Below, one piece after another: positions 1 through 8,720 of a stretch of DNA of 64,000 nt. The translations under genes were made by a program, and so were the position numbers. Each line of letters starts with the position of its first letter. Position 1 is the stretch's first letter. The stretch lies in the NCBI GenBank assembly GCA_000309945.1, contig CM001633.1, positions 2,878,199-2,942,198 on the forward strand, given 5' to 3'. The notes beneath the pieces are model-generated. The model saw nothing but the letters and a program-made list of their open reading frames with translations. It was not told the origin of the DNA and ran no database searches. The stretch comes from Leptolyngbyaceae cyanobacterium JSC-12. Lineage in GTDB: Bacteria; Cyanobacteriota; Cyanobacteriia; Leptolyngbyales; Leptolyngbyaceae.

Positions 1-1
1 T

Positions 2-568
2 GGCTTAATTGTTGCTGGAGTCTTCATCGCGTTTTATGTCGTGCTTGCTATTCTGTTTGCTGCCACGGCTACTGCTGCTGCTAGATTGGGGGGTGGAGGT
101 GGTGATCTTAGAGTCACTGCAATTTTTGCGCTCTTGATCTTTGTGTTAGTAATCGCTGCGCTGGTGCTTTTCCTGTGGTTGGGGGCCCGCTTGTTTGGCG
201 CAGAAGTGCCATTAGCAGTAGAAGCTCAAAGCTCAGCATCGCAATCAATTGGGCGGTTTTGGAATTTGACCAAAGGCAATGCTCGGCGTGTTGTGATGGT
301 GTTGCTAGTGGCGGTACTTGTGACTTTGCCGATTGGAGTCCTTAGCCAACTGCTTGCCAGTATTCCCCAATCCATTATTGAAAGTGGGGTGGCTTCAGGT
401 TCTGCCGCTGTGAGCACGATCGCTCTTCTTTCGGGTTTAATCAGCTATGCAGTGAGTGTGCTGTTGAACCTTCTCGTTATCCCGTTTTGGCAGGTGGTCA
501 AGTCAGTAGTTTACTATGACTTGCGGAATCGCCGCGAGGGATTAGGTTTGCAGCTCCGCGAGCGTTAG
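2..568 (+). CDS. Membrane protein, N-terminus cut off by window edge
   Basis: The frame is open from base 2, so the gene begins before the window; only its last 188 codons are seen. The protein is almost entirely hydrophobic, with about four membrane segments: one at the left edge, one near the residues encoded at 115-190, and two between 290 and 500. No catalytic motif is visible. It ends 18 bases before the RDD gene and is on the same strand, so the two are probably cotranscribed. Multi-pass proteins of this sort (glycerophosphodiester phosphodiesterase membrane-domain or DUF975-like) often sit next to RDD and DUF58 genes in cyanobacteria; assignment to either family is a guess. Function unknown. 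Confidence 0.75.
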   Translation, partial: GLIVAGVFIAFYVVLAILFAATATAAARLGGGGGDLRVTAIFALLIFVLVIAALVLFLWLGARLFGAEVPLAVEAQSSASQSIGRFWNLTKGNARRVVMVLLVAVLVTLPIGVLSQLLASIPQSIIESGVASGSAAVSTIALLSGLISYAVSVLLNLLVIPFWQVVKSVVYYDLRNRREGLGLQLRER

Positions 569-586
569 TCCTTTTACCATTCATGT

Positions 587-1429
587 ATGCGATTCTTTAA
601 CCGAATTTCATTGTCAACGCCCGAAAGTGTGGAGTTGGAGTTTACTCTGGCTGGCATTGGCAACCGGGCGTTGGCATTGGTCATCGATTACAACATTCTG
701 GCGATCGTGTTGCTCATTTTTTGGATTGCCTGGTTGCTGTTCTTCTTTGGGCTGATGGGCTATTTAGAACAGCTTGAGGGAGACTACAGCCAGGTTCCCT
801 ATTGGTTGTTGGGAATTGCTTTGCTGATTAGCTTTGTGATTTATAATGGCTACTTCGTTTATTTTGAAGTGATGCACCAGGGGCAAAGTCCTGGTAAACG
901 GATTACCAAAATTCGGGTGATTCGAGATGATGGGCGACCTGTTGGGATATCACAGTCGGTCATTCGGTCATTGCTGCGGGCAGTCGATGATTTCTTGTTC
1001 ATCGGCACGTTTTTTATTTTATTTGGCAAACAGGAAAAACGCATTGGAGATTGGGCAGCCGGAACTCTGGTTATTCAAGAGCAATCAGGAGACCCCAGCC
1101 GCGATCGCCGCTCCCTGTCAATTCTGCAAGACAAATCGGTTGATAGTTTAGAGGCTGACAATTTGGGCATCTCCAGGGAAGCCAAAACCCTAGCAGAGCA
1201 CTTACCCGAAATCGCCGATCTCAGCCAATTGCTTCCTGATGATTTTGCAGTAATTCGTGAATATTTGCGCCGCCGTCGCCAAATGGCACCCCATGCCCGC
1301 ACCGAGAAAAGTATGCAACTTGCTCATCAACTACAAACCCTGATTCGTCTGGAAGTGATCCCGCCTGGCACGTCTTCGGATCGCTTTTTGGAAGCGGTTT
1401 ATCTGGCGTATCAACAGCAGCAAGAATAG
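587..1429 (+). CDS. RDD family integral membrane protein
   Basis: 280 aa. The first 165 residues form an RDD domain: Arg27 and Asp34 lie in the first membrane helix (NRALALVIDY), a second helix pair follows at about 75-95, then SPGKRITKIRV and, after a third helix, KRIGDWAAGT with Asp155. These are the arginine and two aspartates that name the family. The C-terminal 115 residues are soluble, charged and arginine-rich and are likely cytoplasmic. RDD proteins are thought to be transporters or membrane partners, some linked to Na+/H+ exchange, but the role of the cyanobacterial ones is not settled. The gene follows the upstream membrane gene closely and is convergent with the DUF58 gene 11 bases beyond. 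Confidence 0.9.
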   Translation: MRFFNRISLSTPESVELEFTLAGIGNRALALVIDYNILAIVLLIFWIAWLLFFFGLMGYLEQLEGDYSQVPYWLLGIALLISFVIYNGYFVYFEVMHQGQSPGKRITKIRVIRDDGRPVGISQSVIRSLLRAVDDFLFIGTFFILFGKQEKRIGDWAAGTLVIQEQSGDPSRDRRSLSILQDKSVDSLEADNLGISREAKTLAEHLPEIADLSQLLPDDFAVIREYLRRRRQMAPHARTEKSMQLAHQLQTLIRLEVIPPGTSSDRFLEAVYLAYQQQQE

Positions 1430-1440
1430 AAGAGAAGATC

Positions 1441-2769
1441 TTACAACTGGTTGCGGGCTTTGAGTTGCAGGTAGCGATCAACCAGATCTTCACTAATCTG
1501 GTTAGCAGGCGCATCTAAAACCAACACGCCTTTTTGCTTCAGTTTTTCTAGGGCAAGCTGTCGTTGAGCTAGCAAATCCAGTGCCACCGCACGCGCATAG
1601 GTATCTGGAACGGTCGTAGTGAGGGAATGTGCCTTTCTATCCACCTGGGGATCGCGCAGGGTAACACAAAATGGCAGGTGACGCGGAGACAATCGACCCA
1701 TGGCTGCCAGCAGTTCAGCAGAAGCAATTTCGTCGATCACATCCGTAATCAGCACTACCAGAGCACGACGGGTCTGGCGTGTTGCCACGGTGGTGACTGC
1801 GCCCAAATAATCGGGTTCTAACAAAACCGGATGAATCGGCGTGAGCGTTTCGATTAACTTAGCTAGTTGAGTTTGTCCGCGATCAGGGGGAATCCAGGCA
1901 ATCATTTGGCGATCAAATACACCAATACCAACGCGATCGCCCCGTTGCAATCCTGCGAGCGCCAGAGAAAGGGCTGCGTTCAAGCCCCAATCAAACCGTG
2001 CCAAGCCTTTTACCTGGGCAGTCATCAAGCGTCCGCGATCAAGCAATACTACCAGGGTCTGTTCTTGCTCAGGTTCCAGCACTTTCACTAAGACACGATT
2101 TCGACGAGCAGTAGCTTTCCAGTCGATCAAGCGCGGATCATCTCCAGTGCTATAGTCTCGTAGTTCAGCAAACTCAGTGCCCATGCCCTGCCGTCGTGCC
2201 CGCCGAATGCTTCCCGATGTTTGCAGGGTAAGCTTGATGGAAAGCGATCGCAGCCCAATTAGATCAGGATATACAACAACGGATTGCTTCTGTGGAATTG
2301 TCCAGTCGTCCCAGGCTAAGCCCCACCGCCCCAACTGCCGCACCTGAACGTTGCCCCACTCATACTCACCCCGCTTGAAAGGCATCGCTGTATAGGTGAT
2401 TTCTCGAGTTTCCTGGGCTGGCAATGAGAGGGGATGGGTTGTTTCTGAAACCTGAAATGCTTGCGGATAAGCATCTCGAATTTGAATGATGGCAGGGCGA
2501 TCGCTCGTCTGTACTGTTAACGTCACAGGATTGTCTCGCCCAATCGATAAGCGCCGGAGTGGTTCTCGCGTCACCGTTACCCGATGCGCTTTGGTGCTAA
2601 AGCCATCGATCGCCATTGCCAATAGCACTACTGCATCAAACCCCAACGTTGCCAAAATCGACCAACCCAACAGCCGAGGGTTAATGAAATCTCCCCCAAG
2701 TGTGGCGACGATCATGCCAGCGATCGTCCCACCCACCAACCATAGATATACGCGACGCGAGGGAATCAT
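1441..2769 (-). CDS. DUF58 domain-containing membrane-anchored protein
   Basis: 442 aa. Two membrane segments occupy residues about 8-52; the rest is soluble. The DUF58 signature is clear near residue 205, YSTGDDPRLIDWKATAR, followed by a von Willebrand-like beta strand LVVLLDRGRLM with part of a MIDAS (Asp-x-Gly). DUF58 proteins usually work with a MoxR AAA ATPase, which here is 30 kb away (32238-33188) rather than adjacent. The start codon overlaps the stop of the methyltransferase gene by four bases (ATGA on the minus strand). That is odd, because the upstream gene is AT-rich and looks foreign, so the overlap may have arisen by insertion beside an older start. The family role is inferred to be chaperone or scaffold-like; no enzyme activity is evident. 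Confidence 0.9.
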   Translation of the reverse strand: MIPSRRVYLWLVGGTIAGMIVATLGGDFINPRLLGWSILATLGFDAVVLLAMAIDGFSTKAHRVTVTREPLRRLSIGRDNPVTLTVQTSDRPAIIQIRDAYPQAFQVSETTHPLSLPAQETREITYTAMPFKRGEYEWGNVQVRQLGRWGLAWDDWTIPQKQSVVVYPDLIGLRSLSIKLTLQTSGSIRRARRQGMGTEFAELRDYSTGDDPRLIDWKATARRNRVLVKVLEPEQEQTLVVLLDRGRLMTAQVKGLARFDWGLNAALSLALAGLQRGDRVGIGVFDRQMIAWIPPDRGQTQLAKLIETLTPIHPVLLEPDYLGAVTTVATRQTRRALVVLITDVIDEIASAELLAAMGRLSPRHLPFCVTLRDPQVDRKAHSLTTTVPDTYARAVALDLLAQRQLALEKLKQKGVLVLDAPANQISEDLVDRYLQLKARNQL

Positions 2770-3659
2770 AAAGACAGACTGGAAGGTGAATAGGCAAAAT
2801 CCAAAACCAGTTGATAACTCGAATCAAAACTTCTAACCACCAAACTTTCGTGATCCACTGGATAGTTTGTAATGAATAGCTCTTTCCCTTTAGCAGCGCG
2901 GATTTGCTTATAGTTATTCATCCCGTATTGCAGTTGCCATTCATAGAGATAAGCAAATTGAAACTTTTCTCTAATTTCGGGGCAATCATCATAGGTCACA
3001 AGCCATTGATGATTGCAATTTTTCAAGCATTCAGCAAATCTATCGTGATCAAAAGACGTATGAAGGTCACCTTTCTTGCCATAGAGCTTCGATTTTTTGA
3101 CGCTAAGGTATGGAGGATCTAGAAACAGAAAAACGTTGTCCCCAGGAGATTCTAAAAGATGGCTATAATCGAGATTTGTAATAACTACGTCATCCAGAAA
3201 ATTCTCAAATTTCGATAATCGCTCTATAGAAGACTCTGTGAATCTTTTGTGAAAGGCTTCTTCTGAGTATCCGCCTGACTCTACCGTTCCTGAAAATGTA
3301 ATTCGATTCAACACAAAGAAACGAATCGCTCTCTCCAGTTCAGATAGATTTTCAGTACCACCCTGCGTTAGTTCCACAAACAGATCTCTTCCATTCTCAT
3401 AGGCACTCTTGATTTCACGAATACCAGCAATCAAATCAGGAAGGCGAGATTGGGCATAATTCCAAAAAAGAAACAAGTCATAATTCAAATCATTCACCCA
3501 AAAATGCAGATCTTTTCTGGTCTGTTTCAGGTAAACAAATAAAGAACCACCACCTAGAAAAGGTTCTCTATACTCTGAGAAATTAGCTGGTAAATAATGA
3601 CCAATTTGAGAAATTGCTTTTGATTTTCCACCTAGATATCGTAGCGGGCTTTTAATCAT
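2766..3659 (-). CDS. Dam-type DNA adenine-N6 methyltransferase (D12 class)
   Basis: 297 aa, the usual length for a D12-class (alpha group) enzyme that transfers a methyl group from S-adenosylmethionine to adenine N6. Seen in order: PLRYLGGKSK at residues 5-14, the AdoMet-binding FLGGGSLF at 34-41, and the catalytic DPPY at 181-184. No cognate restriction gene is recognisable. The region is more AT-rich than its surroundings (37-43% GC in the 60-base lines I counted) and shows few HIP1 octamers, which suggests transfer. It starts in a four-base overlap with the broken small gene upstream and ends in a four-base overlap with the DUF58 gene. Recognition sequence cannot be read from the protein; GATC is possible but not shown. 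Confidence 0.9.
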   Translation of the reverse strand: MIKSPLRYLGGKSKAISQIGHYLPANFSEYREPFLGGGSLFVYLKQTRKDLHFWVNDLNYDLFLFWNYAQSRLPDLIAGIREIKSAYENGRDLFVELTQGGTENLSELERAIRFFVLNRITFSGTVESGGYSEEAFHKRFTESSIERLSKFENFLDDVVITNLDYSHLLESPGDNVFLFLDPPYLSVKKSKLYGKKGDLHTSFDHDRFAECLKNCNHQWLVTYDDCPEIREKFQFAYLYEWQLQYGMNNYKQIRAAKGKELFITNYPVDHESLVVRSFDSSYQLVLDFAYSPSSLSL

Positions 3660-3983
3660 GCTGGACTAATTTGGACAATAAATTGATTGAGATTTGCTTC
3701 GTTAAAAACTTGATAAATCGTTTGTTGATTGGCTTTACTAAAGTTGTTTGTCCTTAAAAAACTTTGCACCTCAACTGCTGAGGCATTTGAAACAACAGAA
3801 CCTTGAATCAAGGGAGATGTTAGCTTTAAAGAAACTCTGTAATCGCAAAGCTTTCCATTCCAGTAGACTTGACTCAAACTTAAAGATATGGATGCTGGCT
3901 ATAGATTTCAATTGAACCCCTGTATCAACTGAAATCTTTTTGTATGCTTCAATCTGACGATCAATGACTGCTGTAATGCTCAT
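3656..3983 (-). pseudogene. Small gene before the methyltransferase, apparently frameshifted
   Basis: Two overlapping minus-strand frames look like halves of one protein of about 107 aa. The first half starts with ATG at 3983 (MSITAVIDRQIEAYKK...) and reads sensibly to about 3890. The second half is open from 3898 to the stop at 3656 (...SLSQVYWNGKLCDYRVSLK...) but has only a TTG near 3877 as possible start. A one-base shift between about 3882 and 3898 would join them. The second frame overlaps the methyltransferase start by four bases, as expected for a coupled operon. No known domain is recognised; a regulator, nuclease or specificity partner of the methyltransferase are all possible. It could also be a sequencing error, or two real short genes. 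Confidence 0.5.
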
Positions 3984-4014
3984 GATCCAAATTCATCACA
4001 TACAGGCATCCTCC

Positions 4015-4863
4015 TTATTTTCGTCCTTGAATTCTCAAGCGTTGAGTCACCATTGTAATGCCATCATGGCGGACGACTACGGCTGACAACCAATGTTGCT
4101 CAGTATTGTTAGGAGCACGTCCCACTTTGAAAATGCCACCTGAATTGAGCGGCTCTAGATTCACGGTTGTAACTTTCAGGAAACCATCAGGTTTAATCGT
4201 TTCTTCCAGGGCTGCCCCCATCAGCAGGTCTTCTCCCAGGGGTTCCTGAACAATCGCGTCAAAGCTAAACTCCTGCCCACTGCGCACTTGCTCTGGCAAA
4301 CTGATTTTTAATGTTGGCGGCTTGGTACCACTTGTCAACTGACTGCGCTCGGTTAATATTTCTTGACTGACAATCTTTTGGTTCTCGATCCGCTGACGCG
4401 ATTCCAGTTGGGAATTAAGCTTGAATTCGCGATCGCCCTCTTTCTTCGTTCCCGTAATATAAGTTACTGTCTGTGCCACAATCACGTTTCCTTCTCGCTT
4501 CCAGGACTTTAGCTCAGTGCGATAGTTCAGGTTGGGATAGCGCTTCCATAGTGCTGACAGTGATTCTTGTAGCGTTTGCCGATTCAGCCCATCGGAGTGG
4601 GTAAAGGTTGGGCTGTAAAACTCCACCACAGACTGAGCATTTCGGCGATTTGCTGCCGCATCTATCTCGCTTAATAACGTTTTGAGCTGAGCTGGAGCAG
4701 TTGCCGCTGGGCTTTGGGCTTGCCCAGGATGAATAGCTACACTCAAGCTAGCCAACAAACTTGCAGCCAGCAACCATGCTCGCCGATAATCACGGCGGCT
4801 TCTGCAAGTCGATTGAAAGACGGAAGAGATCAATGATCGGCGATCGCTGGAAAGCTTTTGCAT
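4015..4863 (-). CDS. Exported NTF2-like (SnoaL/DUF4440-type) protein
   Basis: 282 aa from the ATG at 4863; a TTG five codons earlier is less likely. A basic N-terminus, a hydrophobic stretch (AWLLAASLLASLSVA) and a small-residue cleavage region (PGQAQS) form a Sec signal peptide, so the protein should be periplasmic. Residues about 45-165 match the NTF2-like fold: a helix with AANRRNAQSVVEFYSPTF, then strands ending NVIVAQTVTYITG. The C-terminal third is a beta-rich extension (LKISLPEQVRSGQEFSFDA) like an immunoglobulin-type domain. Many cyanobacteria carry such proteins, but no ligand or partner is known. It stands alone on the minus strand and is divergent from murG. Confidence 0.8.
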   Translation of the reverse strand: MQKLSSDRRSLISSVFQSTCRSRRDYRRAWLLAASLLASLSVAIHPGQAQSPAATAPAQLKTLLSEIDAAANRRNAQSVVEFYSPTFTHSDGLNRQTLQESLSALWKRYPNLNYRTELKSWKREGNVIVAQTVTYITGTKKEGDREFKLNSQLESRQRIENQKIVSQEILTERSQLTSGTKPPTLKISLPEQVRSGQEFSFDAIVQEPLGEDLLMGAALEETIKPDGFLKVTTVNLEPLNSGGIFKVGRAPNNTEQHWLSAVVVRHDGITMVTQRLRIQGRK

Positions 4864-5040
4864 AAAGAAAACTGGCAACCACGTAATAGGAATTCAAGCT
4901 TAACCTCTAGACTACTGAGAGTCGTTCAGTTCGAGACAGATCATTATCTTAAGTTAATGAACCCATTTCCTTAGTAGACTTTGTGACAACTCACTGCTAG
5001 TGTAGTCACTTCCAGAATGTCTGAAGGCGGGTGCGCTCCC

Positions 5041-6120
5041 ATGGCAGCAAAACGACTCTTGATCGCAGCAAGCGGAACAGGTGGACACATATTTCCAGCG
5101 CTTGCTGTCGCTGAACAACTGCCGGACTTTGAGATTGAATGGCTGGGCGTACCCGATCGCCTGGAAAAGCAGTTGGTTCCAGCACACTATCCATTGCATT
5201 TTGTCAATGTGGAAGGCTTTCAAACGCGTGGACTGGCAATCATTCGGGTATTGGCAAAATTTGCACAATCGCTGTGGCAAGTGCGATCGCTATTGCAACA
5301 GGGGCAGTTTGATGGCGTGTTTACCACTGGGGGATACATTGCGGCTCCAGCTGTGATTGCGGCTCGCACTCTTGGCATTCCCGTGATCCTGCATGAGTCC
5401 AATGCACTGCCAGGAAAGGTCACCCGGTTTTTGAGTCCCTGGTGTAATGTTGTCGCGATCGGGTTTGCAGATGCAGCGCGATTTTTGCCACACGCCAAGC
5501 AGACGCTTCATACGGGAACTCCTGTGCGTGCCCAATTTTTGCAAACACCTCACCCCGACCTCACAGATCTGCCGATTCCGCCAGATGTGCCACTGCTGGC
5601 AGTGGTGGGAGGTAGCCAGGGTGCAGTGGCAGTCAACAAGCTCGTGCGAGACTGTGCCCCTGCTTGGTTAGAAGCTGGCATTTGGATTGTGCATCAAACT
5701 GGGGAAAATGACCCAGATGTTAACAGCCTGATCCATCCTCACTACTTTCCGCTGCCGTTCTATCACAACATGGCAGGACTGTTTCATCGGGCAAATTTGG
5801 TAATTGGACGCTCTGGTGCTGGGACATTGACTGAGTTAGCGATCGCCCACACTCCCTCCATCCTGATTCCCTATCCCTTCGCAGCAAACGACCACCAAAC
5901 CTACAATGCCAATGTTTTTAGCAATTCGGGAGCAGCTCGTTTATTTCAGCAAAAAGAGCTAACTACAGAGCGCTTGCAAGCCGAAGTTTTGCAGCTATTC
6001 GTGAATCATCCCCAAGAACTTCAGCAGATGACTGCCAAAGCTGCGACTCTTGCTGTGCCGGATAGTGCCATTCGTTTAGCCCGCTTGCTGAGAGACCAGA
6101 TCGAGTCGCGAGATGGGTAA
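5041..6120 (+). CDS. murG: Undecaprenyldiphospho-muramoylpentapeptide beta-N-acetylglucosaminyltransferase
   Basis: MurG adds GlcNAc from UDP-GlcNAc to lipid I to make lipid II at the cytoplasmic face of the membrane, the last inner step of peptidoglycan synthesis. The GT28/GT-B fold is evident: the N-terminal glycine loop SGTGGHIFPALAVAE, the donor-domain loop VVGGSQGA near the middle, and the C-terminal GRSGAGTLTELAIAHTPSILIPYP that binds UDP-GlcNAc. Length is 359 aa, usual for the family. An in-frame ATG at 5017 would add eight residues (MSEGGCAP) that homologues generally lack; neither start has a strong Shine-Dalgarno, so 5041 is chosen on family length. It is not in a mur cluster here, as is common in cyanobacteria. 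Confidence 0.95.
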   Translation: MAAKRLLIAASGTGGHIFPALAVAEQLPDFEIEWLGVPDRLEKQLVPAHYPLHFVNVEGFQTRGLAIIRVLAKFAQSLWQVRSLLQQGQFDGVFTTGGYIAAPAVIAARTLGIPVILHESNALPGKVTRFLSPWCNVVAIGFADAARFLPHAKQTLHTGTPVRAQFLQTPHPDLTDLPIPPDVPLLAVVGGSQGAVAVNKLVRDCAPAWLEAGIWIVHQTGENDPDVNSLIHPHYFPLPFYHNMAGLFHRANLVIGRSGAGTLTELAIAHTPSILIPYPFAANDHQTYNANVFSNSGAARLFQQKELTTERLQAEVLQLFVNHPQELQQMTAKAATLAVPDSAIRLARLLRDQIESRDG

Positions 6121-6134
6121 ACTCTTGATAACTC

Positions 6135-7382
6135 ATGCGTTCTCGTGTTGGAGATGACCTGGTGACCTTTCCTCGAAAACTAATCGCGATCGCACTGTTG
6201 GTCATGGCTGTTGCTGCCTTATTGTGCTTTGGCGTGATTGGAGTTGGTCGTAGCAAAGCTATTTTTGACAGCATCTATCTTTACTTTGCAGGGCAAACCT
6301 GGCTCCAGGGTGGCAATCCCTACCATCGGGACGAGTTACTGCAAACGGCTGCCAGGGCAGGCGGTTCTATGGAATATGCTCAGCGAATGCTACCCGACTA
6401 TTTCGCCTATCCCCCACCAGTAGCAGCCTTTGCGATTCCCTTATCGCTTTTGAGTGAACCTGCTGCCAGAGTCATTGTTCGGATAGTGAACTTGATAGCC
6501 GTCGGCATAATCACGGCATTGTCACTCTACGAAGTGTATCTACGCGGTGGGAAAGAGGCATTGATAAATAGGGGTGCACTGATCGCGACTCTGGCGATCG
6601 GAAATCCGTTCACTGCCCATACCGTTTGGTTGGGACAAACCTCCTTAGTGTCTTTTGCAGCGACCTATGCAGCTTGGTTGCTAAGTCGTCAACAAAGATT
6701 CGTCCTGGCAGGCATTTGTCTTGGTGTTTCCTGTTTCAAACCCCACACCTGCATTCTGGTCTTTTTCTGGTTTTTGCTAGAACGCTATTGGAAAGCATTA
6801 GTAGCTTGTTTGGGCACTGCTTTACTCATGAGTATTTATCCAGTGATGACTCATGGACCCATTCAACTGACGCTGGAATGGTTGAGTTCAGTCCGCGGTT
6901 ATCAAAGCACTGACTTTAACCGAGTCAGCCTGGAAAATGATAACCTAATTGGACTGGGGAGCTTTTTGTATACGCTGGCAGGAATTGAGATTTCGTCTGC
7001 GATCGCAGTTTTTATAGGACTGATTTGTACGCTAATTTTATGGGCTTACCGCAAACGACTCAATCAAGATGATGTATTAGGTATTTTGATGGGAATTCAA
7101 CTGGTGTTCTTGTTTGGGCACACTTACGACTATGTTTACCTGATACCGATTTATAATTCGCTGGTGCTTTATGCCAGTCAAGTAAAAGTGGCAATCAGCG
7201 TCATTTTACTCATCCTGCTACTCTTTATCCCACAACAACTCGTGCGCCGATTGGCAGGTGCGCTTAGTATGCCTGTGCTCAGCCACTGGCGAACGCTGGT
7301 TGTAATCATCATGATGCTTTTTGTTATTCAGTTAAGCATCCAAGCGAAGCAGAAGCAACGTTCTCCCATCGTCACGTCTTAA
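6135..7382 (+). CDS. GT87 (DUF2029) family membrane glycosyltransferase
   Basis: 415 aa with about ten membrane segments. The extracytoplasmic loop after the first segment has the GT87 pattern (SIYLYFAGQTWLQGGNPYH) in which aromatic and acidic residues precede a Gly-Asn-Pro-Tyr turn. GT87 enzymes use polyprenyl-phosphate mannose or arabinose as donors on the outer face of the membrane. It begins 14 bases after murG on the same strand, so cotranscription is likely. The mannose-1-phosphate guanylyltransferase 1.3 kb further on could feed such a pathway by making GDP-mannose, which is an inference from position only. Acceptor and sugar are unknown. Confidence 0.85.
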   Translation: MRSRVGDDLVTFPRKLIAIALLVMAVAALLCFGVIGVGRSKAIFDSIYLYFAGQTWLQGGNPYHRDELLQTAARAGGSMEYAQRMLPDYFAYPPPVAAFAIPLSLLSEPAARVIVRIVNLIAVGIITALSLYEVYLRGGKEALINRGALIATLAIGNPFTAHTVWLGQTSLVSFAATYAAWLLSRQQRFVLAGICLGVSCFKPHTCILVFFWFLLERYWKALVACLGTALLMSIYPVMTHGPIQLTLEWLSSVRGYQSTDFNRVSLENDNLIGLGSFLYTLAGIEISSAIAVFIGLICTLILWAYRKRLNQDDVLGILMGIQLVFLFGHTYDYVYLIPIYNSLVLYASQVKVAISVILLILLLFIPQQLVRRLAGALSMPVLSHWRTLVVIIMMLFVIQLSIQAKQKQRSPIVTS

Positions 7383-7471
7383 ATCAACATTCAGCCAGAT
7401 GCAAATGGGGATCGAGTTTCAGCATAATAGCCAGTAGAACCATAAATACCGTGAGATATTCTGTGACATTG

Positions 7472-8701
7472 ATGGTCAGTTCTGGAACCCCAAAACCCAA
7501 GAGTCGATTGTTGAACTGGTGGGATTCGCTTACGCCCTTATCACGAGCATTGGCGATCGCGCTTGCTGCCCCCTTAACCGTTCTCAATGCCTGGGCTTTC
7601 TCATCCATCTTCAGTTATTTCCGGTCTCTGTTAGTCGTTTTGATTGTGGCATCGCTATTTGCCTTCTTGTTGAACTATCCAGTGAGTTGGCTCCAAAAGC
7701 GAGGAACCCCCCGCACTCAAGCGGCAATAGTGGTGTTTTTGCTAGCACTGCTGGGTGTTTTAGTGTTGGCAGTGACTTTGCTGCCCTTAGCGATCGCTCA
7801 GGCACAACAACTTGTCGTTCGTTTGCCAGAATGGTTTGACTCCGGACAGCGGCAACTCGTCATGTTAGACCAACGGTTAACCGATATGGGCTTGCCTGTT
7901 AGCTTGGATGGGATCATTGTTCAAATCAACGATCGGCTGAAAAGCCAGCTTCAAAGCATCGCGGGTAAAGCTCTCAACCTAACCCTCGATTTGGCAGTCT
8001 TTACTGTTGCAAAGCTGATCGATGTTTTGCTGACCTTTATCTCTATCTTTTATCTGCTGCAACATGGGGATGAAGTCTGGGAAAACATCGTAGGCTGGCT
8101 ACCCACCCGCATTCAAGAACCATTCTCAAATACACTACGCCTGAGTTTCCAAAATTACTTTTTAGGACAAATTATTTCATCTACTTGTATGGCAGTGGGG
8201 CTAACGTCCATCTTCTGGGTTCTGAAAGTGCCGTTTGGGCTGCTGTTTGGTTTAACAATTGGCTTCATGGCACTAGTACCCTTTGGCGGTTCGGTGGGCA
8301 TCGCGATCGTCACCTTCCTGGTGGGGCTGCGGGATATTGGCACTGCAGCTCAGGTGTTGGCTGTTGCTTTGATCGTCCAGCAAATTGTGGAAAATGGCAT
8401 TGCACCCAGGGTCTTGGGAAGTGTGACTGGGCTGAATCCTTTCTGGGTATTTGTAGCAATTCTTACCGGGGCAAGGGTAGGCGGTTTTTTGGGGGTGGTG
8501 GTGGCTGTACCCACAGCCGTGATGGTTCGAGAAGCATTAGATGCGATTCGCTCGACTCGAAAAAACGTTGAAATTATCTTGAATGATTCTGAGCATCATG
8601 ATTCCAGCTACTATACTCCCTCAGGCAGTTCGCAAATACCTCCGGGGGAAATGCTGGAGACAACACCCGCACCAACAGAAACCGTTTCTCCCCAATCGTA
8701 A
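7472..8701 (+). CDS. AI-2E family transporter (PerM-like)
   Basis: 409 aa with about seven or eight membrane segments. After two N-terminal helices (residues about 25-65), a soluble amphipathic part (RLPEWFDSGQRQLVMLDQRL) and then the C-terminal membrane block carry the family hallmarks: FGLLFGLTIGFMALVPFGGS and VQQIVENGIAPRVLGSVTGLNP. The family name comes from E. coli TqsA, tied to AI-2 export, but most members have other or unknown substrates. I chose ATG 7472; a GTG at 7451 would add seven residues without a better ribosome site. The tail (residues 385-409) is Pro/Thr/Ser-rich and polar. It is convergent with the next gene, 19 bases away. Confidence 0.9.
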   Translation: MVSSGTPKPKSRLLNWWDSLTPLSRALAIALAAPLTVLNAWAFSSIFSYFRSLLVVLIVASLFAFLLNYPVSWLQKRGTPRTQAAIVVFLLALLGVLVLAVTLLPLAIAQAQQLVVRLPEWFDSGQRQLVMLDQRLTDMGLPVSLDGIIVQINDRLKSQLQSIAGKALNLTLDLAVFTVAKLIDVLLTFISIFYLLQHGDEVWENIVGWLPTRIQEPFSNTLRLSFQNYFLGQIISSTCMAVGLTSIFWVLKVPFGLLFGLTIGFMALVPFGGSVGIAIVTFLVGLRDIGTAAQVLAVALIVQQIVENGIAPRVLGSVTGLNPFWVFVAILTGARVGGFLGVVVAVPTAVMVREALDAIRSTRKNVEIILNDSEHHDSSYYTPSGSSQIPPGEMLETTPAPTETVSPQS

Positions 8702-8720
8702 TCTGAACAATACTTCTCCC

